Made by a program: the position numbers and the translations under genes
Shown: positions 8,072 through 17,772 of the stretch, in pieces
Layout of the letters: each line of letters opens with the position of its first letter
Numbering within the stretch: position 1 is the stretch's first letter
Assembly: GCA_001423545.1 (NCBI GenBank)
Contig: LMOK01000001.1
Location: 620,001 to 684,000 of the forward strand
Direction: 5' to 3'
Origin: Orlajensenia sp001423545
GTDB lineage: Bacteria; Actinomycetota; Actinomycetes; Actinomycetales; Microbacteriaceae
Length of the DNA: 64,000 bases
Notes under the pieces: model-generated
What the model saw: only the letters and a program-made list of their open reading frames with translations
What the model was told of the DNA's origin: nothing
The model's database searches: none

Positions 8072-9172
8072 TTACGCGTCCGCGCCGGATTTCCCCGGAT
8101 CGCCCCGCAGCGCCTCGGCCACCAGGGCCGCGAAGCGCTGCGACCCGTCGAGGACGCCGACGGATGCTGCGGCATCCGCCATCGCCTCCCGACCCGGCTC
8201 GTCCTCGAGAACGGGGAGGAGCTCGCTCGTGACCCAGGTCAGCAGGAATCGCGCGTCATCGACGAGGATCCCCCCTCCGGCCTCGACGACGCCGGCCGCA
8301 TTGAAGCGCTGCTCGCCGTTGCCGACGGGGTAGGGAACGTAGACGGCGGGGATGCCGAGTGCCGACAGCTCGCTCACCGTCGCGGCTCCGGCCCGCGAGA
8401 CGGCGAAGTCGGCGGCCGCGAGGGCGAGGTCCATGCGGTCGCAGTACGGCAGGATCGTGTAGCCGTCGATGCCGGGGTCTGTGATCTCGGCGGCGTCGCC
8501 CGTGATGTGCAGCACCTGCCAGCCCGCGTCGATGACGGATGCGGCGGACTCGACGATCGTGCCGTTGATGCGACGCGCCCCCAGGGAGCCGCCCGTGACG
8601 AGCAGCGTGGGACGGTCGGGGTCGAGCCCGAAGTAGGCGACCGCGACGGGGCGGGCCGCCTCGCGATCGAGCTGCTCGATCTCGGGTCGCAGCGGCATGC
8701 CGACGAACCGGGCGTTCGGCAGGCGGGTCCCGGCGAACGCCACCCCGACCTGCTTCGTGTAGCGGGCTCCGAGGCGGTTGGCGAGGCCGGGCTTGGCGTT
8801 GGCCTCATGGATGGCGATGCCGATGCCCACCCGGCGCGCGGCGAGGTAGGCGGGAGTCGACACGTAGCCGCCGAAGCCCACGACGACGTCGATGGAGCGC
8901 TCGCGGATGATCGCCTCGACGGCATCGATGGTGGCGCGGAACCGTCGGGGGAACGTGACGGCCTGGGTGTTCGGCCGTCGCGGGAACGGCACCTTGGGGA
9001 TGGTCAGGAGCTCATAGCCGCGCGCCGGCACCAGGCGGGCCTCGAGACCGACGGCCGTGCCGAGCACGAGGACCTCGCTCGACTCATCGCCGGCGCGGAT
9101 GGTGTCGGCGACGGCGAGCAGCGGGTTCACGTGGCCGGCGGTGCCACCGCCGGCGAGGAGATAGCGCTTCAC
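8072..9172 (-). CDS. murG: UDP-GlcNAc:lipid I N-acetylglucosaminyltransferase
   Basis: MurG turns lipid I into lipid II on the inner membrane face. The 366-residue protein starts at the GTG at 9170-9172, whose GTGA overlaps the ftsW stop by 4 nt. The N-terminal glycine loop LAGGGTAGHVNP lies at residues 6-17 and the second glycine-rich loop VTGGSLGARRIN near the middle. The SRAGAATVSELSALGIP and GNGEQRFNA segments form the UDP-GlcNAc site. The frame runs on upstream for over 300 codons, but only as antisense-like overlap of ftsW. Length and order match other actinobacterial clusters. Confidence 0.96.
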   Translation of the reverse strand: MKRYLLAGGGTAGHVNPLLAVADTIRAGDESSEVLVLGTAVGLEARLVPARGYELLTIPKVPFPRRPNTQAVTFPRRFRATIDAVEAIIRERSIDVVVGFGGYVSTPAYLAARRVGIGIAIHEANAKPGLANRLGARYTKQVGVAFAGTRLPNARFVGMPLRPEIEQLDREAARPVAVAYFGLDPDRPTLLVTGGSLGARRINGTIVESAASVIDAGWQVLHITGDAAEITDPGIDGYTILPYCDRMDLALAAADFAVSRAGAATVSELSALGIPAVYVPYPVGNGEQRFNAAGVVEAGGGILVDDARFLLTWVTSELLPVLEDEPGREAMADAAASVGVLDGSQRFAALVAEALRGDPGKSGADA

Positions 9173-10392
9173 GGCAGCCGCCGGGCCGGAGCGACGAGGG
9201 GCTTGTAGCCTGCACGCGCGAAGGACAGCACGATGCCGATGGCGAAGAGTGTGGTGAGCAGTGCCGTTCCTCCGGCCGAGATGAGCGGGAGCGGGACACC
9301 GAGCACCGGGATCACTCCGAGCACGACGCCGATGTTGATGCAGGCCTGGCCGATGATCCAGACCATGACGGAGCCGGTGGTGACCCGGGCGAAGAGGTCG
9401 GGCGCCTGGCGCATGATGCGGAGGAACGTGATCGCCAGCAGCACGAACAGCGCCAGGACGACGACGGCACCGATGAGGCCGAGCTCCTCGCCGATGACGG
9501 CGAAGATGAAGTCGTTGTCGGCTGCGGGCAGCCACGACCACTTGGCCTTGGAATTGCCGAGGCCGACGCCGAAGATCCCGCCGTTGGCCAGCGCGTAGTC
9601 GCCGTTGTTGGTCTGCCAGCAGTCGCCCTGCTCCTTGCCGGCGCAGGACTCGCTGAAGAACGCCGTGATGCGCTTCATGCGGTTCTCGCTCGAGATGGCG
9701 ACGAAGAGCGCGACGATGACGGCGACGACCAGGGGGATCGCGATGTGGCGCAGCTTCACGCCCGCGAAGAACAGGGCCCCGAAGAGGATCGAGCCCATCA
9801 CGATGACGGTTCCGAGGTCGCCTCCGCGCAGGACCAGGGCGGTGGATCCGCCGCCGACGAGGAAGACCGGGATGAGGGTCTGCTTCCAGTCGTCGAGCTT
9901 GTCGCGCTTCATCCAGAGGATGTTGCCGAGCCAGATCACGAGGGCGACCTTGATGATCTCCGACGGCTGGAACTGGAACGAGCCGACGGCGAGCCAGTTC
10001 GTGTTGCCGCCGACCTCGATGCCGAGCGGCGTCGCGACCACGATGATCTGGAGCACGCAGCCGATCAGGAGCGCCGGCCACGAGACCCGACGCCAGAAGA
10101 TGGCCGGCATCCGACTCGCAATGAGCATGAGCGGGATGCCGAGGCTGGCGAACAGCAACTGCTTCCACGCTCCGCCGAAGGGCGTCTCGTTGTCGAGGTA
10201 GGAGCCGACCGACGACGACGAGAGCACCATGACGATGCCGAAGACGACGAGGAAGAGCGTGGTGCCGAGCAACAGGAAATAGGTGGAGCCCTCGGCCTGG
10301 AAGACGCGACCGAGCGAGATGCGGGCAGAGGAGACCGCGGCCTCGACGGGGGCGAGCCTAGGCTTCGGGTCGGTCCGAGGCGGACTGGTCAT
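9169..10392 (-). CDS. ftsW: Septal SEDS glycosyltransferase FtsW
   Basis: FtsW is the septal peptidoglycan polymerase of the SEDS family and works with FtsI. The 407-residue protein has about ten hydrophobic segments and ends in a basic cytoplasmic tail. Family segments include NETPFGGAWKQ, FQFQPSEIIKVALV, GDLGTVIVMGSILFGAL and PLISAGGTALLTTL. I chose the ATG at 10390-10392, because GGAGG lies 8 nt before it; a GTG three codons earlier sits directly on that site. The gene overlaps the end of murD by 35 nt. Confidence 0.95.
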   Translation of the reverse strand: MTSPPRTDPKPRLAPVEAAVSSARISLGRVFQAEGSTYFLLLGTTLFLVVFGIVMVLSSSSVGSYLDNETPFGGAWKQLLFASLGIPLMLIASRMPAIFWRRVSWPALLIGCVLQIIVVATPLGIEVGGNTNWLAVGSFQFQPSEIIKVALVIWLGNILWMKRDKLDDWKQTLIPVFLVGGGSTALVLRGGDLGTVIVMGSILFGALFFAGVKLRHIAIPLVVAVIVALFVAISSENRMKRITAFFSESCAGKEQGDCWQTNNGDYALANGGIFGVGLGNSKAKWSWLPAADNDFIFAVIGEELGLIGAVVVLALFVLLAITFLRIMRQAPDLFARVTTGSVMVWIIGQACINIGVVLGVIPVLGVPLPLISAGGTALLTTLFAIGIVLSFARAGYKPLVAPARRLP

Positions 10393-11887
10393 CCGCCTCA
10401 CCTCCCAAGAACTCTCGTACTGCCTGTGCGAAGAGATACCCGCGTTCCGCGTAGTCAGCGAACTGATCCATCGAGGCTGCGGCCGGTGCGAGGAGAACGG
10501 TGTCTCCGGCTCCGGCCACCTCGGCAGCCAATCGGACTGCGCGGGGCATCACCTCTCCAGTGTCATCGACCACGACCTCCACGACAGGCAGGGCGGGGGC
10601 GTGTCGTGCGAATGCGGCGACGAGCTCGCTGCGGTCGACCCCGATGACGACGGCGCCGCGCAGTCGTGAGACGTGGCTGCGCACGAGATCGTCGATGTCG
10701 ACGCCCTTGAGCAGGCCGCCCGCGATCCAGACCACGGACGGGTAGGCGGTGAGCGATGCCGCTGCGGCATGCGGGTTCGTCGCCTTGGAATCGTCGACCC
10801 AGCGGATGCCGTCGGCCACCGCCACCGTCGCGATGCGGTGCGCATCCAGCCTGAAGTCCGTGAGGGCGTCGTGGATGACGTCGGCCGGGACTCCATAGGC
10901 CCTGGCGAGGGCGCTGGCGGCGAGGATGTTGGCGACGACGTGAGGAGCATCGAGGCCGGCGGCCACGAGCTCGGGAACCGTCGTGAGTTCGATGGCGCTG
11001 TTGCGCCTGTCGTCGAGGAACGCCCTGTCGCAGAGGATGCCCTCGACGACCCCGAAGTCGCTGGGGCCGGGGATGCCGAGGTCGAAGCCGATCGCCCGCG
11101 CGCCGTCGGACACCTCGGCGTCCTCGACCATGCGCTGGGTGGTCTCATCTGCCTTGTTGTAGACGCAGGCGACCTTGGTGTTCGCGTAGACGGTGGACTT
11201 CGCGTCGCGGTAGGCGTCGAAGGACCCGTGCCAGTCGATGTGGTCGTCGGCGATGTTGAGGCAGACCGCGGAGTGCGGCACGAGTGCGCCGGGGCCGCTG
11301 CGACGCAGATGGTGGAGCTGGTAGCTCGAGAGCTCGACGACCAGCACGTCCCATCCCTGCGGGTCGCGGATCGCGTCGAGCACGGGGATGCCGATGTTGC
11401 CGCAGGGCGCGACGCGCTTGCCGGCAGCGTGGATCATCGTGGCCGTCAGCTGCACCGTGGTGGTCTTGCCGTTCGTACCAGTGACCAGGATCCACTCGGC
11501 GGGCTCCCCCACCTTGTCGCGCAGGCGCCACGCCAGCTCGATGTCGCCCCAGACCGGGATGGCCTGCTCGGCCGCCCAGAGCAGCACGGCGTGATCCGGG
11601 TGGAAGCCCGGCGAGGCGATGATGACGTCGGGCGCATGCTCGACGAGTTCGCTCGGGGGCGTCGAGAGGTCGGTGACGACCAGGCGTGCACCGATCACGT
11701 CGATCAGACCGGCGCGCTGCTCGTCTGCCGACGCTGCGACCACGAGGACATCGGAGCCGAGCTCCGCCAGGGTGTCGGCCACGGCGAAGCCGGTGGCGCC
11801 GAGGCCGAGCACTCCGACGCGCAGCCCGGTCCAGTCGGAGTGCCAGCTGGTCAGGGCGTCGAGGCGGCCTGCGGCATCCGCCGTCAC
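10358..11887 (-). CDS. murD: UDP-N-acetylmuramoyl-L-alanine--D-glutamate ligase
   Basis: MurD adds D-Glu to UDP-MurNAc-L-Ala. The family layout is intact: an N-terminal Rossmann domain with VGVLGLGATGFAVAD, the ATP loop VTGTNGKTTT, a catalytic-domain segment ADDHIDWHGSF, and the C-terminal WVDDSKATNPHAA segment. Two starts are possible. The GTG at 11885-11887 (509 residues) gives the 4-nt GTGA overlap with the mraY stop that recurs at other junctions here. The ATG at 11897-11899 adds four residues. Neither has a strong ribosome binding site, so translation is probably coupled to mraY. Confidence 0.93.
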   Translation of the reverse strand: MTADAAGRLDALTSWHSDWTGLRVGVLGLGATGFAVADTLAELGSDVLVVAASADEQRAGLIDVIGARLVVTDLSTPPSELVEHAPDVIIASPGFHPDHAVLLWAAEQAIPVWGDIELAWRLRDKVGEPAEWILVTGTNGKTTTVQLTATMIHAAGKRVAPCGNIGIPVLDAIRDPQGWDVLVVELSSYQLHHLRRSGPGALVPHSAVCLNIADDHIDWHGSFDAYRDAKSTVYANTKVACVYNKADETTQRMVEDAEVSDGARAIGFDLGIPGPSDFGVVEGILCDRAFLDDRRNSAIELTTVPELVAAGLDAPHVVANILAASALARAYGVPADVIHDALTDFRLDAHRIATVAVADGIRWVDDSKATNPHAAAASLTAYPSVVWIAGGLLKGVDIDDLVRSHVSRLRGAVVIGVDRSELVAAFARHAPALPVVEVVVDDTGEVMPRAVRLAAEVAGAGDTVLLAPAAASMDQFADYAERGYLFAQAVREFLGGEADDQSASDRPEA

Positions 11888-12981
11888 TGCGAGAGCCATT
11901 CGAGGTAGAACGAGCCGACTCCGGCCGCCACGAGGAGTCCGGCGACGATCCAGAACCTCACGACGACGGTCACCTCGGCCCAGCCCTTGAGTTCGAAGTG
12001 ATGGTGGATCGGACTCATGAGGAAGATGCGCTTGCCGCGGGTGACCTTGAAGTACGCACGCTGCACGATGACCGAACCGGCCTCGATGACGAACAGTCCG
12101 CCGATGACGATGACGAGGAGCTCGGTGCGGCTCAGCACGGCGAGTGCGGCCAGGGCGCCACCGAGGGCGAGCGAGCCGGTGTCGCCGAGGAAGATCTGCG
12201 CGGGCGAGGTGTTCCACCAGAGGAACCCGACGAGGGCGCCGGCGATGGCCGTCGCCACGATGGCGAGGTCGAACGGATCACGGACCTCGTAGCACTTGTA
12301 GACGTTGTCGGGATCGATGCCGGCAGCGCTGCACAGCTGCTGTGCCTGCCAGAACCCGATGATGACGTAGGAGCCGATCGCGACGATGGAGGCACCCGTG
12401 GCGAGACCGTCGAGGCCGTCGGTCACGTTGACGCCGTTCGACGTCGCGACGGTGATCACGCAGATCCACAGGATGAACAGGCCGATGCCGACGATCGTGC
12501 CGAGTTTCATGAAGTCGAGGAACTCGATGTCGCGGATGAGCGAGATGTTCGTCGACGCCGGCGTCAGTCCGGTCTCGCTCGGGAACTGCAGCGCGAGCAC
12601 AGCGAACGTGCCCGCCACGATGACCTGGCCGAGCACCTTCGCCCAGCCGCCCAGCCCGAGGCTCTGCTGCTTGTGGGTCTTCAGGAAGTCGTCGATGAAG
12701 CCGACGATGCCGAGACCGACCATCATGAACAGCACGAGGAGGCCTGAAGCCGTGGGTTTCACCCCGTCGCTGAGCAGGCCGCCGAAGTACCCGAACAGCA
12801 CGCCGGCGATGACGACGAGGCCGCCCATGGTGGCTGTTCCACGCTTGGAGTGGTGGCTCTTCGGACCGTCGTCGCGGATGAACTGGCCCCACTCGAGCTT
12901 GTGGAACAGCTTGATGAAGAGCGGCGTGAGGAAGAGCGTGAAAGCGAGCGCCAGGACGCCGGAGGTCAGGAGAGCTTTCAC
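11884..12981 (-). CDS. mraY: Phospho-N-acetylmuramoyl-pentapeptide transferase
   Basis: MraY transfers phospho-MurNAc-pentapeptide to undecaprenyl phosphate to make lipid I. The 365-residue polytopic protein starts at the GTG at 12979-12981, which overlaps the murF stop by 4 nt. Diagnostic motifs are KSHHSKRGTATMGG, GFIDDFLK (the aspartate pair), NVTDGLDGLATG, FLGDTGSLALGG and MSPIHHHFELKGW, all expected at or near the active site. Hydrophobic segments number about ten. Frame continuing upstream of the GTG overlaps murF in another frame and is not credible. Confidence 0.96.
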   Translation of the reverse strand: MKALLTSGVLALAFTLFLTPLFIKLFHKLEWGQFIRDDGPKSHHSKRGTATMGGLVVIAGVLFGYFGGLLSDGVKPTASGLLVLFMMVGLGIVGFIDDFLKTHKQQSLGLGGWAKVLGQVIVAGTFAVLALQFPSETGLTPASTNISLIRDIEFLDFMKLGTIVGIGLFILWICVITVATSNGVNVTDGLDGLATGASIVAIGSYVIIGFWQAQQLCSAAGIDPDNVYKCYEVRDPFDLAIVATAIAGALVGFLWWNTSPAQIFLGDTGSLALGGALAALAVLSRTELLVIVIGGLFVIEAGSVIVQRAYFKVTRGKRIFLMSPIHHHFELKGWAEVTVVVRFWIVAGLLVAAGVGSFYLEWLSQ

Positions 12982-14393
12982 GAGAACGATTCTCCCAGTC
13001 GATCGCCCAGGAAGCGCAGACCCGCCGAGTTCGACGATTTCACCAGGACGAGGTCTCCGGGGCGGATGCTGCCCTCGAGCAGGTCGAAGGCCTCGTCGGC
13101 GGTCTCGACATAAGCCGACTCGCCGTCCCACGAGCCCTCGTTGATCGTGCTGATGTGCATCCGGCGTGCCGCCGCGCCCACGACGACGATCTGCGAGACG
13201 TTCAGGCGCACGGCGAGCAGGCCGATGCGGTCGTGCTCCTCACCGGAGTACTCGCCGAGTTCGCTCATCTCGCCCAGGACGGCGATGGTGCGCTGGCCGG
13301 GCTCGGCGATCTGGGCGAGGGTCTTGATGGCGGCCGACATCGAGTCGGGGCTGGCGTTGTAGGCGTCGTTGATGATGGTGACGCCGTCGCGGCCTCCCAT
13401 GACCTCCATGCGCCAGCGCTCGGCGATCGAGACGGACTCCAGCGCATCGACGATGTCGTCGATGCCGACACCCCACTCCTCGGCGACGGCCGCGGCAGCG
13501 AGGGCGTTCATCACGTGGTGCTCACCGAGCACCCTGAAGTGCACGGAGCGCGAGCCGCCCGAGGCGAGGTGCAGGGTGAAGGTGGTGCCGCGGGCGCTGA
13601 CCGACACGTGGTCGGCGCGCACCGAGGCGGCAGGCCCGAGTCCGAACCACACCACGCGTGCCCGGGTGGCATCGGCCATCGCCGCGACACGCGGATCATC
13701 GGCGTTCAGCACGGCGACGCCCGTCGCCGGAAGGTCGCTCACCATCTCGGTCTTGGCGCGCTGGGTGGCCTCGATGCCGCCGAAGCCGCCGGCGTGGGCC
13801 AGGCCCACCTTGAGCACGACGCCGACGTCGGGCATGGCCATGCGTACGAGGCGGGTGATCTCGCCGACGGCGCTGGCGCCCATCTCCGCGACGAGGAAGC
13901 GGGTCTCCTCGGAGACCTCGAGCATGGTGAGAGGAGCGCCCACCTCGTTGTTGAACGATGCCCGCGCGGCGATGGTGGCGCCCTGGCGCTCGAGGATGGC
14001 GCGGAGCAGGTTCTTGGTCGTCGTCTTGCCGTTGGAGCCGGTGATGCCGACGATCTTCAGCAGTCCGAGCGAGCGGATGCGGCGGATCACCTCGGTGGCG
14101 AGGGCGCCGAGGGCGTCGACGGTGTCCGCGACGACGATCTGGGCCACCGGCAGGTCGAGGGCGTGCTCGACGACGAGGAGCAGGGCGCCGTTCTCGACGG
14201 CGGCCGGGGCGAACAGGTGTCCGTCGGTCTCCTCGCCGCGCTTGGCGAAGAAGATGTCGCCCGCGCCGACCTCACGCGAGTCGGTGTGGGAGGCGCCGGA
14301 GACCACGGTCTCGGGTCCGGATGCCGCAGCCGTCTCGAGGCGCAGGTCTCCCCCGATCGCCGTGGCGATCTCGGCGAGGGTCATGTCGATCAC
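12978..14393 (-). CDS. murF: UDP-MurNAc-tripeptide--D-alanyl-D-alanine ligase
   Basis: MurF adds D-Ala-D-Ala to the UDP-MurNAc tripeptide. The 471-residue enzyme has the three-domain Mur-ligase layout: a substrate domain with SHTDSREVGAGDIFFA, the ATP loop GITGSNGKTTTKN, and a C-terminal domain containing INDAYNASPDSM, which is typical of MurF. The start is a GTG at 14391-14393, overlapping the murE stop by 4 nt, with AGGAAG about 6 nt upstream. No ddl gene for making D-Ala-D-Ala lies in this cluster. Confidence 0.95.
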   Translation of the reverse strand: MIDMTLAEIATAIGGDLRLETAAASGPETVVSGASHTDSREVGAGDIFFAKRGEETDGHLFAPAAVENGALLLVVEHALDLPVAQIVVADTVDALGALATEVIRRIRSLGLLKIVGITGSNGKTTTKNLLRAILERQGATIAARASFNNEVGAPLTMLEVSEETRFLVAEMGASAVGEITRLVRMAMPDVGVVLKVGLAHAGGFGGIEATQRAKTEMVSDLPATGVAVLNADDPRVAAMADATRARVVWFGLGPAASVRADHVSVSARGTTFTLHLASGGSRSVHFRVLGEHHVMNALAAAAVAEEWGVGIDDIVDALESVSIAERWRMEVMGGRDGVTIINDAYNASPDSMSAAIKTLAQIAEPGQRTIAVLGEMSELGEYSGEEHDRIGLLAVRLNVSQIVVVGAAARRMHISTINEGSWDGESAYVETADEAFDLLEGSIRPGDLVLVKSSNSAGLRFLGDRLGESFS

Positions 14394-15949
14394 AGCCAGC
14401 CAGCTTCCTGAAGTGCGAGTCGCGCGTCATCACGCGCCGAGTACGGTTCCTTGACGCCGGCGACCTCGTGGTAGTCCTCGTGGCCGGGCCCGGCGTAGAG
14501 CACGGCGTCGCCGTCACCGGCCAGCGCCAGCGCGGCGCGGAAGGCCGACCGCGGATCGGCGATCTCGAGGAACTCGCCGTCCGGAACGGCATCCCTGGCA
14601 CCGGCCAGCAGTGCCGCCCTGATGGCTGCGGGGTCCTCGAAGCGGGGGTGGAAATCGGTGATGACCACGACATCGGCCCCGCGGGCCGCGATGGCGCCCA
14701 TATCGTGCCGTTTCGTGGTGTCACGGTCGCCGTCGGCGCCGAACACCATGACCACCTTGCCCTCGGTGGTCTTGCGGATGGCCGCCAGGGTGTTCAGGAA
14801 GGCGTCGGGGCTGTGGCCGTAGTCGATGTAGACGACGGGACCGCGCTCCCCCGAGATGCGCTCGGCGCGACCCGGGATGTAGGCGAGGATGCCGCCGTCG
14901 CGCTCGAGGGCGTGCGCTATGGCGTCGAGGTCGTAGCCCGACTCGACGAGCATGGCGATGGCGAGGGCGGCGTTGGCGGCCATGTACCAGCCGAGGAGCG
15001 GAACGCTCGTCGTGAGGCTGCGCCCATCCGGGCCCTCCAGGCGGAACTCCGTGCTCTCGGCGGTCTCGCTGGTCACGGTGACGCGCCAGTCGGCCTCGAT
15101 CGCGGGGTCGGAGGTGATCGTGGTGACGGGGATGCGCGAGGAGTCGGCGATGCGCCGACCCCAGTCGCTGTCGACAGTGACCACGCCTCGGCGCGACCGA
15201 TCGGGCTGGAACAGCTCGAGCTTGGCGGAGAAGTACTCCTCGAAGTCGGCGTAGTCGTCGAGGTGGTCGTGGCTGAGGTTCGTGAAGCCGGCGACGTCGA
15301 AGACGAGACCGTCCACGCGGTGCCGTGAGAGGGCCTGGGCCGACACCTCGATGCCGACGGCGCGCACCTCGGCCTCCCGCATCCGTGCCAGCAGGGCATG
15401 GAGTTCGGTCGCCTCGGGCGTAGTGAGGGAACTGGTGACGGCGAGGTCGCCGATGCGTCGCTCTGCCGTGGATGTCAGGCCGGCCTCGATCCCCAGCTGG
15501 CTGAGCACGGCGAAGAGCAGGTACACGACGCTGGTCTTGCCGTTCGTGCCGGTGACGGCGAACAGCGTCGCCGGGTTGTCCTCGGTGCGGTGGATCCACC
15601 CGGCCACGGCGCCGAGGGCGGCACGGGCGTCGGGCGTGACGAGCACGGGGAGACCGGATGCCGCTGCCTCGGCTGCGCCCGCCTCGTCGGTGAGCACGGC
15701 GACGGCTCCGGCCTCGCGCGCGATCGCCGAGAACCTGGCGCCGTGGGCGTTTCGGCCGGGTACTCCCACGTAGAGGTCGCCCGGCTGGACCGTCGCCGAG
15801 CTCAGGCTGACGCCGGTGAGCTCGATGCCGTCGATGTCACCGCGGGCGTCGAGTTCGAACTCGTCGACGAGGCCCGACAGTGCACGGGGTACGGGGTGCA
15901 ACGGCCGGAGCGCCGAGGGGGCCGATCCGGTCACGTGGCTCACTCTCAT
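14390..15949 (-). CDS. murE: UDP-MurNAc-dipeptide--diamino acid ligase (MurE), atypical substrate motif
   Basis: MurE adds the third residue of the stem peptide to UDP-MurNAc-L-Ala-D-Glu. The ATP loop VTGTNGKTS is at 132-140, the TTPEATELH segment near 176-184, and FTNLSHDHLDDY near 222-233. Where enzymes adding meso-diaminopimelate carry DNPR, this protein reads TDFHPRFEDP (431-440): the Asp-Asn pair appears replaced by Phe-His while the Arg stays. GPGHEDYHE near the C-terminus resembles the DAP-type GHED loop. Several Microbacteriaceae use 2,4-diaminobutyrate, lysine or ornithine here, so the amino acid added is not certain. The weakly primed ATG at 15947-15949 is the chosen start. Confidence 0.94.
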   Translation of the reverse strand: MRVSHVTGSAPSALRPLHPVPRALSGLVDEFELDARGDIDGIELTGVSLSSATVQPGDLYVGVPGRNAHGARFSAIAREAGAVAVLTDEAGAAEAAASGLPVLVTPDARAALGAVAGWIHRTEDNPATLFAVTGTNGKTSVVYLLFAVLSQLGIEAGLTSTAERRIGDLAVTSSLTTPEATELHALLARMREAEVRAVGIEVSAQALSRHRVDGLVFDVAGFTNLSHDHLDDYADFEEYFSAKLELFQPDRSRRGVVTVDSDWGRRIADSSRIPVTTITSDPAIEADWRVTVTSETAESTEFRLEGPDGRSLTTSVPLLGWYMAANAALAIAMLVESGYDLDAIAHALERDGGILAYIPGRAERISGERGPVVYIDYGHSPDAFLNTLAAIRKTTEGKVVMVFGADGDRDTTKRHDMGAIAARGADVVVITDFHPRFEDPAAIRAALLAGARDAVPDGEFLEIADPRSAFRAALALAGDGDAVLYAGPGHEDYHEVAGVKEPYSARDDARLALQEAGWL

Positions 15950-15965
15950 TTCATTGATGCTTGGG

Positions 15966-17741
15966 TCACCAGTTGGCTGGCAGTTGGGTGGCGGCTGTGT
16001 CGGTCGGGACGACGCGATACTTCTTGAGCACCTGGCTCATCACCTGCTTGAAGATCGGCGCCGCAGCTCCCGAGGTGTTCATGTTCACAGGATCAGCCAA
16101 GCTTACCGAAACCACGTACTGCGGATCGTCGGCCGGGGCGAAGCCCGACACCGACACGAGGTAGCCGTGCGAGTATCCGCCGTTGCCGTCGGGCATCTGC
16201 GCCGTACCGGTCTTCGAGGCTACGCGATAGCCGGGGATGTTCCAGACGTTGGCGAGCCAGCCCTGCTGGTAGACCATCTCGAGGATGTCGCTGGTCTGCT
16301 TCGCAGCCGTCGCCGACACGACCTGCTCGCCCTGGGTCGACGGCACGTCGGTCACGGTGCCGTCCTCCTGCGTGCAGCCCTCGACCAGCTGCACCGGCAT
16401 CCGGACGCCCCCGTTGGCGATGGTCTGGTAGACACTGGCGATCTGCACGGCCGTGGTGGTCAGACCCTGTCCGAACATGGTGGCGTACTTGGTCTGCGGG
16501 TCCCAGCTGTCAGGAGTTCCGTTCAGGTTTCCGGGGTCCTGCGCAGGGAAGTCGGCCTCGGTCTCGGTGCCGAGCCCGAACTTCTTGTAGTAGTCGTAGC
16601 GCTGCTGATCGGTCATCTTCTCGCCGATCTGCGACATGCCCGTGTTCGACGACTCGATGAGCACGCCGGTCAGGGTGAGGTTCTCGTCACCGTGATACTC
16701 GGAGTCGTTGATGTCGGCGCCGTTCGGGAAGTTGATCCTGTAGGGAGCGACGACCTGGCTGAGCGGGTCTGCGACGCCGGCGTCGATGGCGGATGCCGCC
16801 GTCAGCGCCTTGAAGGTGGAGCCGGGCTCGTACGAGGCCGTGAAGGCGCGCGAGCCGCGGTCCTCGGCATCCGTCGCATCGATGTTGTTCGGATCGACGG
16901 ACGGGTAGTCGGCCACGGCGACCAGCTTTCCGGTCTTGACCTCCTGCACGACGGCCGTGCCCCATGCTGCTCCGACGGCCTGCGCCTGCTGGGCGAGGGA
17001 CTGCTGCACGTTCCACTGCAGGTCGGAGTCGATGGTGAGCTTGAGCGTTCCGCCGTTCTTGGCGGCGACGGATTCGGTGGTGCTGCCCGGGATCTCGACG
17101 CCGTCGACGCCGGTCTGATAGCTGGTCGAGCCGTCCTTGCCGACCAGGCACTTGTCGGCCGCGGCCTCCTCGCCGGCCAGCGCTTCGCCGTCGTCCCCGA
17201 CGAAACCGACGATGTTGCCGGCGACGGCGCCGTCGGGATAGGTGCGGCTGGGGTGGCCCTCGCCGTAGACCCACTGGATGTCGAGGGCGTCGACGGCCTG
17301 CCAGGTGGCGAGGTCGACCATCTTCTTCACGTAGGCGTAGTCGCTGTCCGGGTCGTCCTTCAGGGAGTCGGCGATGATCGCCTGCACGCTCTCGCCCGAC
17401 ATCCCGAGGGCGCGTCCGAGCTCGGCCGACGCCTGGGCGACCGAGACGGTGGTGTCCTTGCCATCGACCTCGCGTTCGAAGGGCTTCGCGTTCTTCGGGG
17501 AGATGACGACGTCGTAGCGCATCACCGACTGGGCGAGCACCTTGCCTGACGAGTCGACGATGGATCCGCGGGCACCGAGGATGTCCTCGGTCGTCGACCG
17601 CGCCGCCAGGGAGGCCGCGTTCAACTCGTCGGCCCGCACGATCTGGATGTCGACGAGGCGCACCACGAAGACCGAGACCAGGGCGAGGAGGGCGACCATC
17701 GCGAAGAGGCTGCGCCTCCTACTGGATCGACCGAATTTCAC
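15966..17741 (-). CDS. ftsI: Septal peptidoglycan transpeptidase FtsI (class B PBP)
   Basis: FtsI cross-links septal peptidoglycan with FtsW. The 591-residue protein has a short basic cytoplasmic start, one membrane segment (about 12-31), a dimerisation/pedestal domain (to about 230) and a penicillin-binding transpeptidase domain. The three active-site motifs are intact: S308-TFK311 in EPGSTFK, S364-S-N366, and K510-T-G in ASKTGTA. Cysteines at 199 and 456 are the only ones I noticed outside the cytoplasm. It lies 31 nt after ftsL and 16 nt before murE, so it is cotranscribed with both. Confidence 0.96.
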   Translation of the reverse strand: MKFGRSSRRRSLFAMVALLALVSVFVVRLVDIQIVRADELNAASLAARSTTEDILGARGSIVDSSGKVLAQSVMRYDVVISPKNAKPFEREVDGKDTTVSVAQASAELGRALGMSGESVQAIIADSLKDDPDSDYAYVKKMVDLATWQAVDALDIQWVYGEGHPSRTYPDGAVAGNIVGFVGDDGEALAGEEAAADKCLVGKDGSTSYQTGVDGVEIPGSTTESVAAKNGGTLKLTIDSDLQWNVQQSLAQQAQAVGAAWGTAVVQEVKTGKLVAVADYPSVDPNNIDATDAEDRGSRAFTASYEPGSTFKALTAASAIDAGVADPLSQVVAPYRINFPNGADINDSEYHGDENLTLTGVLIESSNTGMSQIGEKMTDQQRYDYYKKFGLGTETEADFPAQDPGNLNGTPDSWDPQTKYATMFGQGLTTTAVQIASVYQTIANGGVRMPVQLVEGCTQEDGTVTDVPSTQGEQVVSATAAKQTSDILEMVYQQGWLANVWNIPGYRVASKTGTAQMPDGNGGYSHGYLVSVSGFAPADDPQYVVSVSLADPVNMNTSGAAAPIFKQVMSQVLKKYRVVPTDTAATQLPANW

Positions 17742-17772
17742 GTCTCGTCCCCTCCCCCGGATGGTGCCGGGC

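Noticed and set aside
8026..8175. A longer MurC starting 50 codons upstream
   Set aside because: The extra residues overlap the end of murG and have no Mur-ligase similarity. The GTG at 8025 gives the normal N-terminus.
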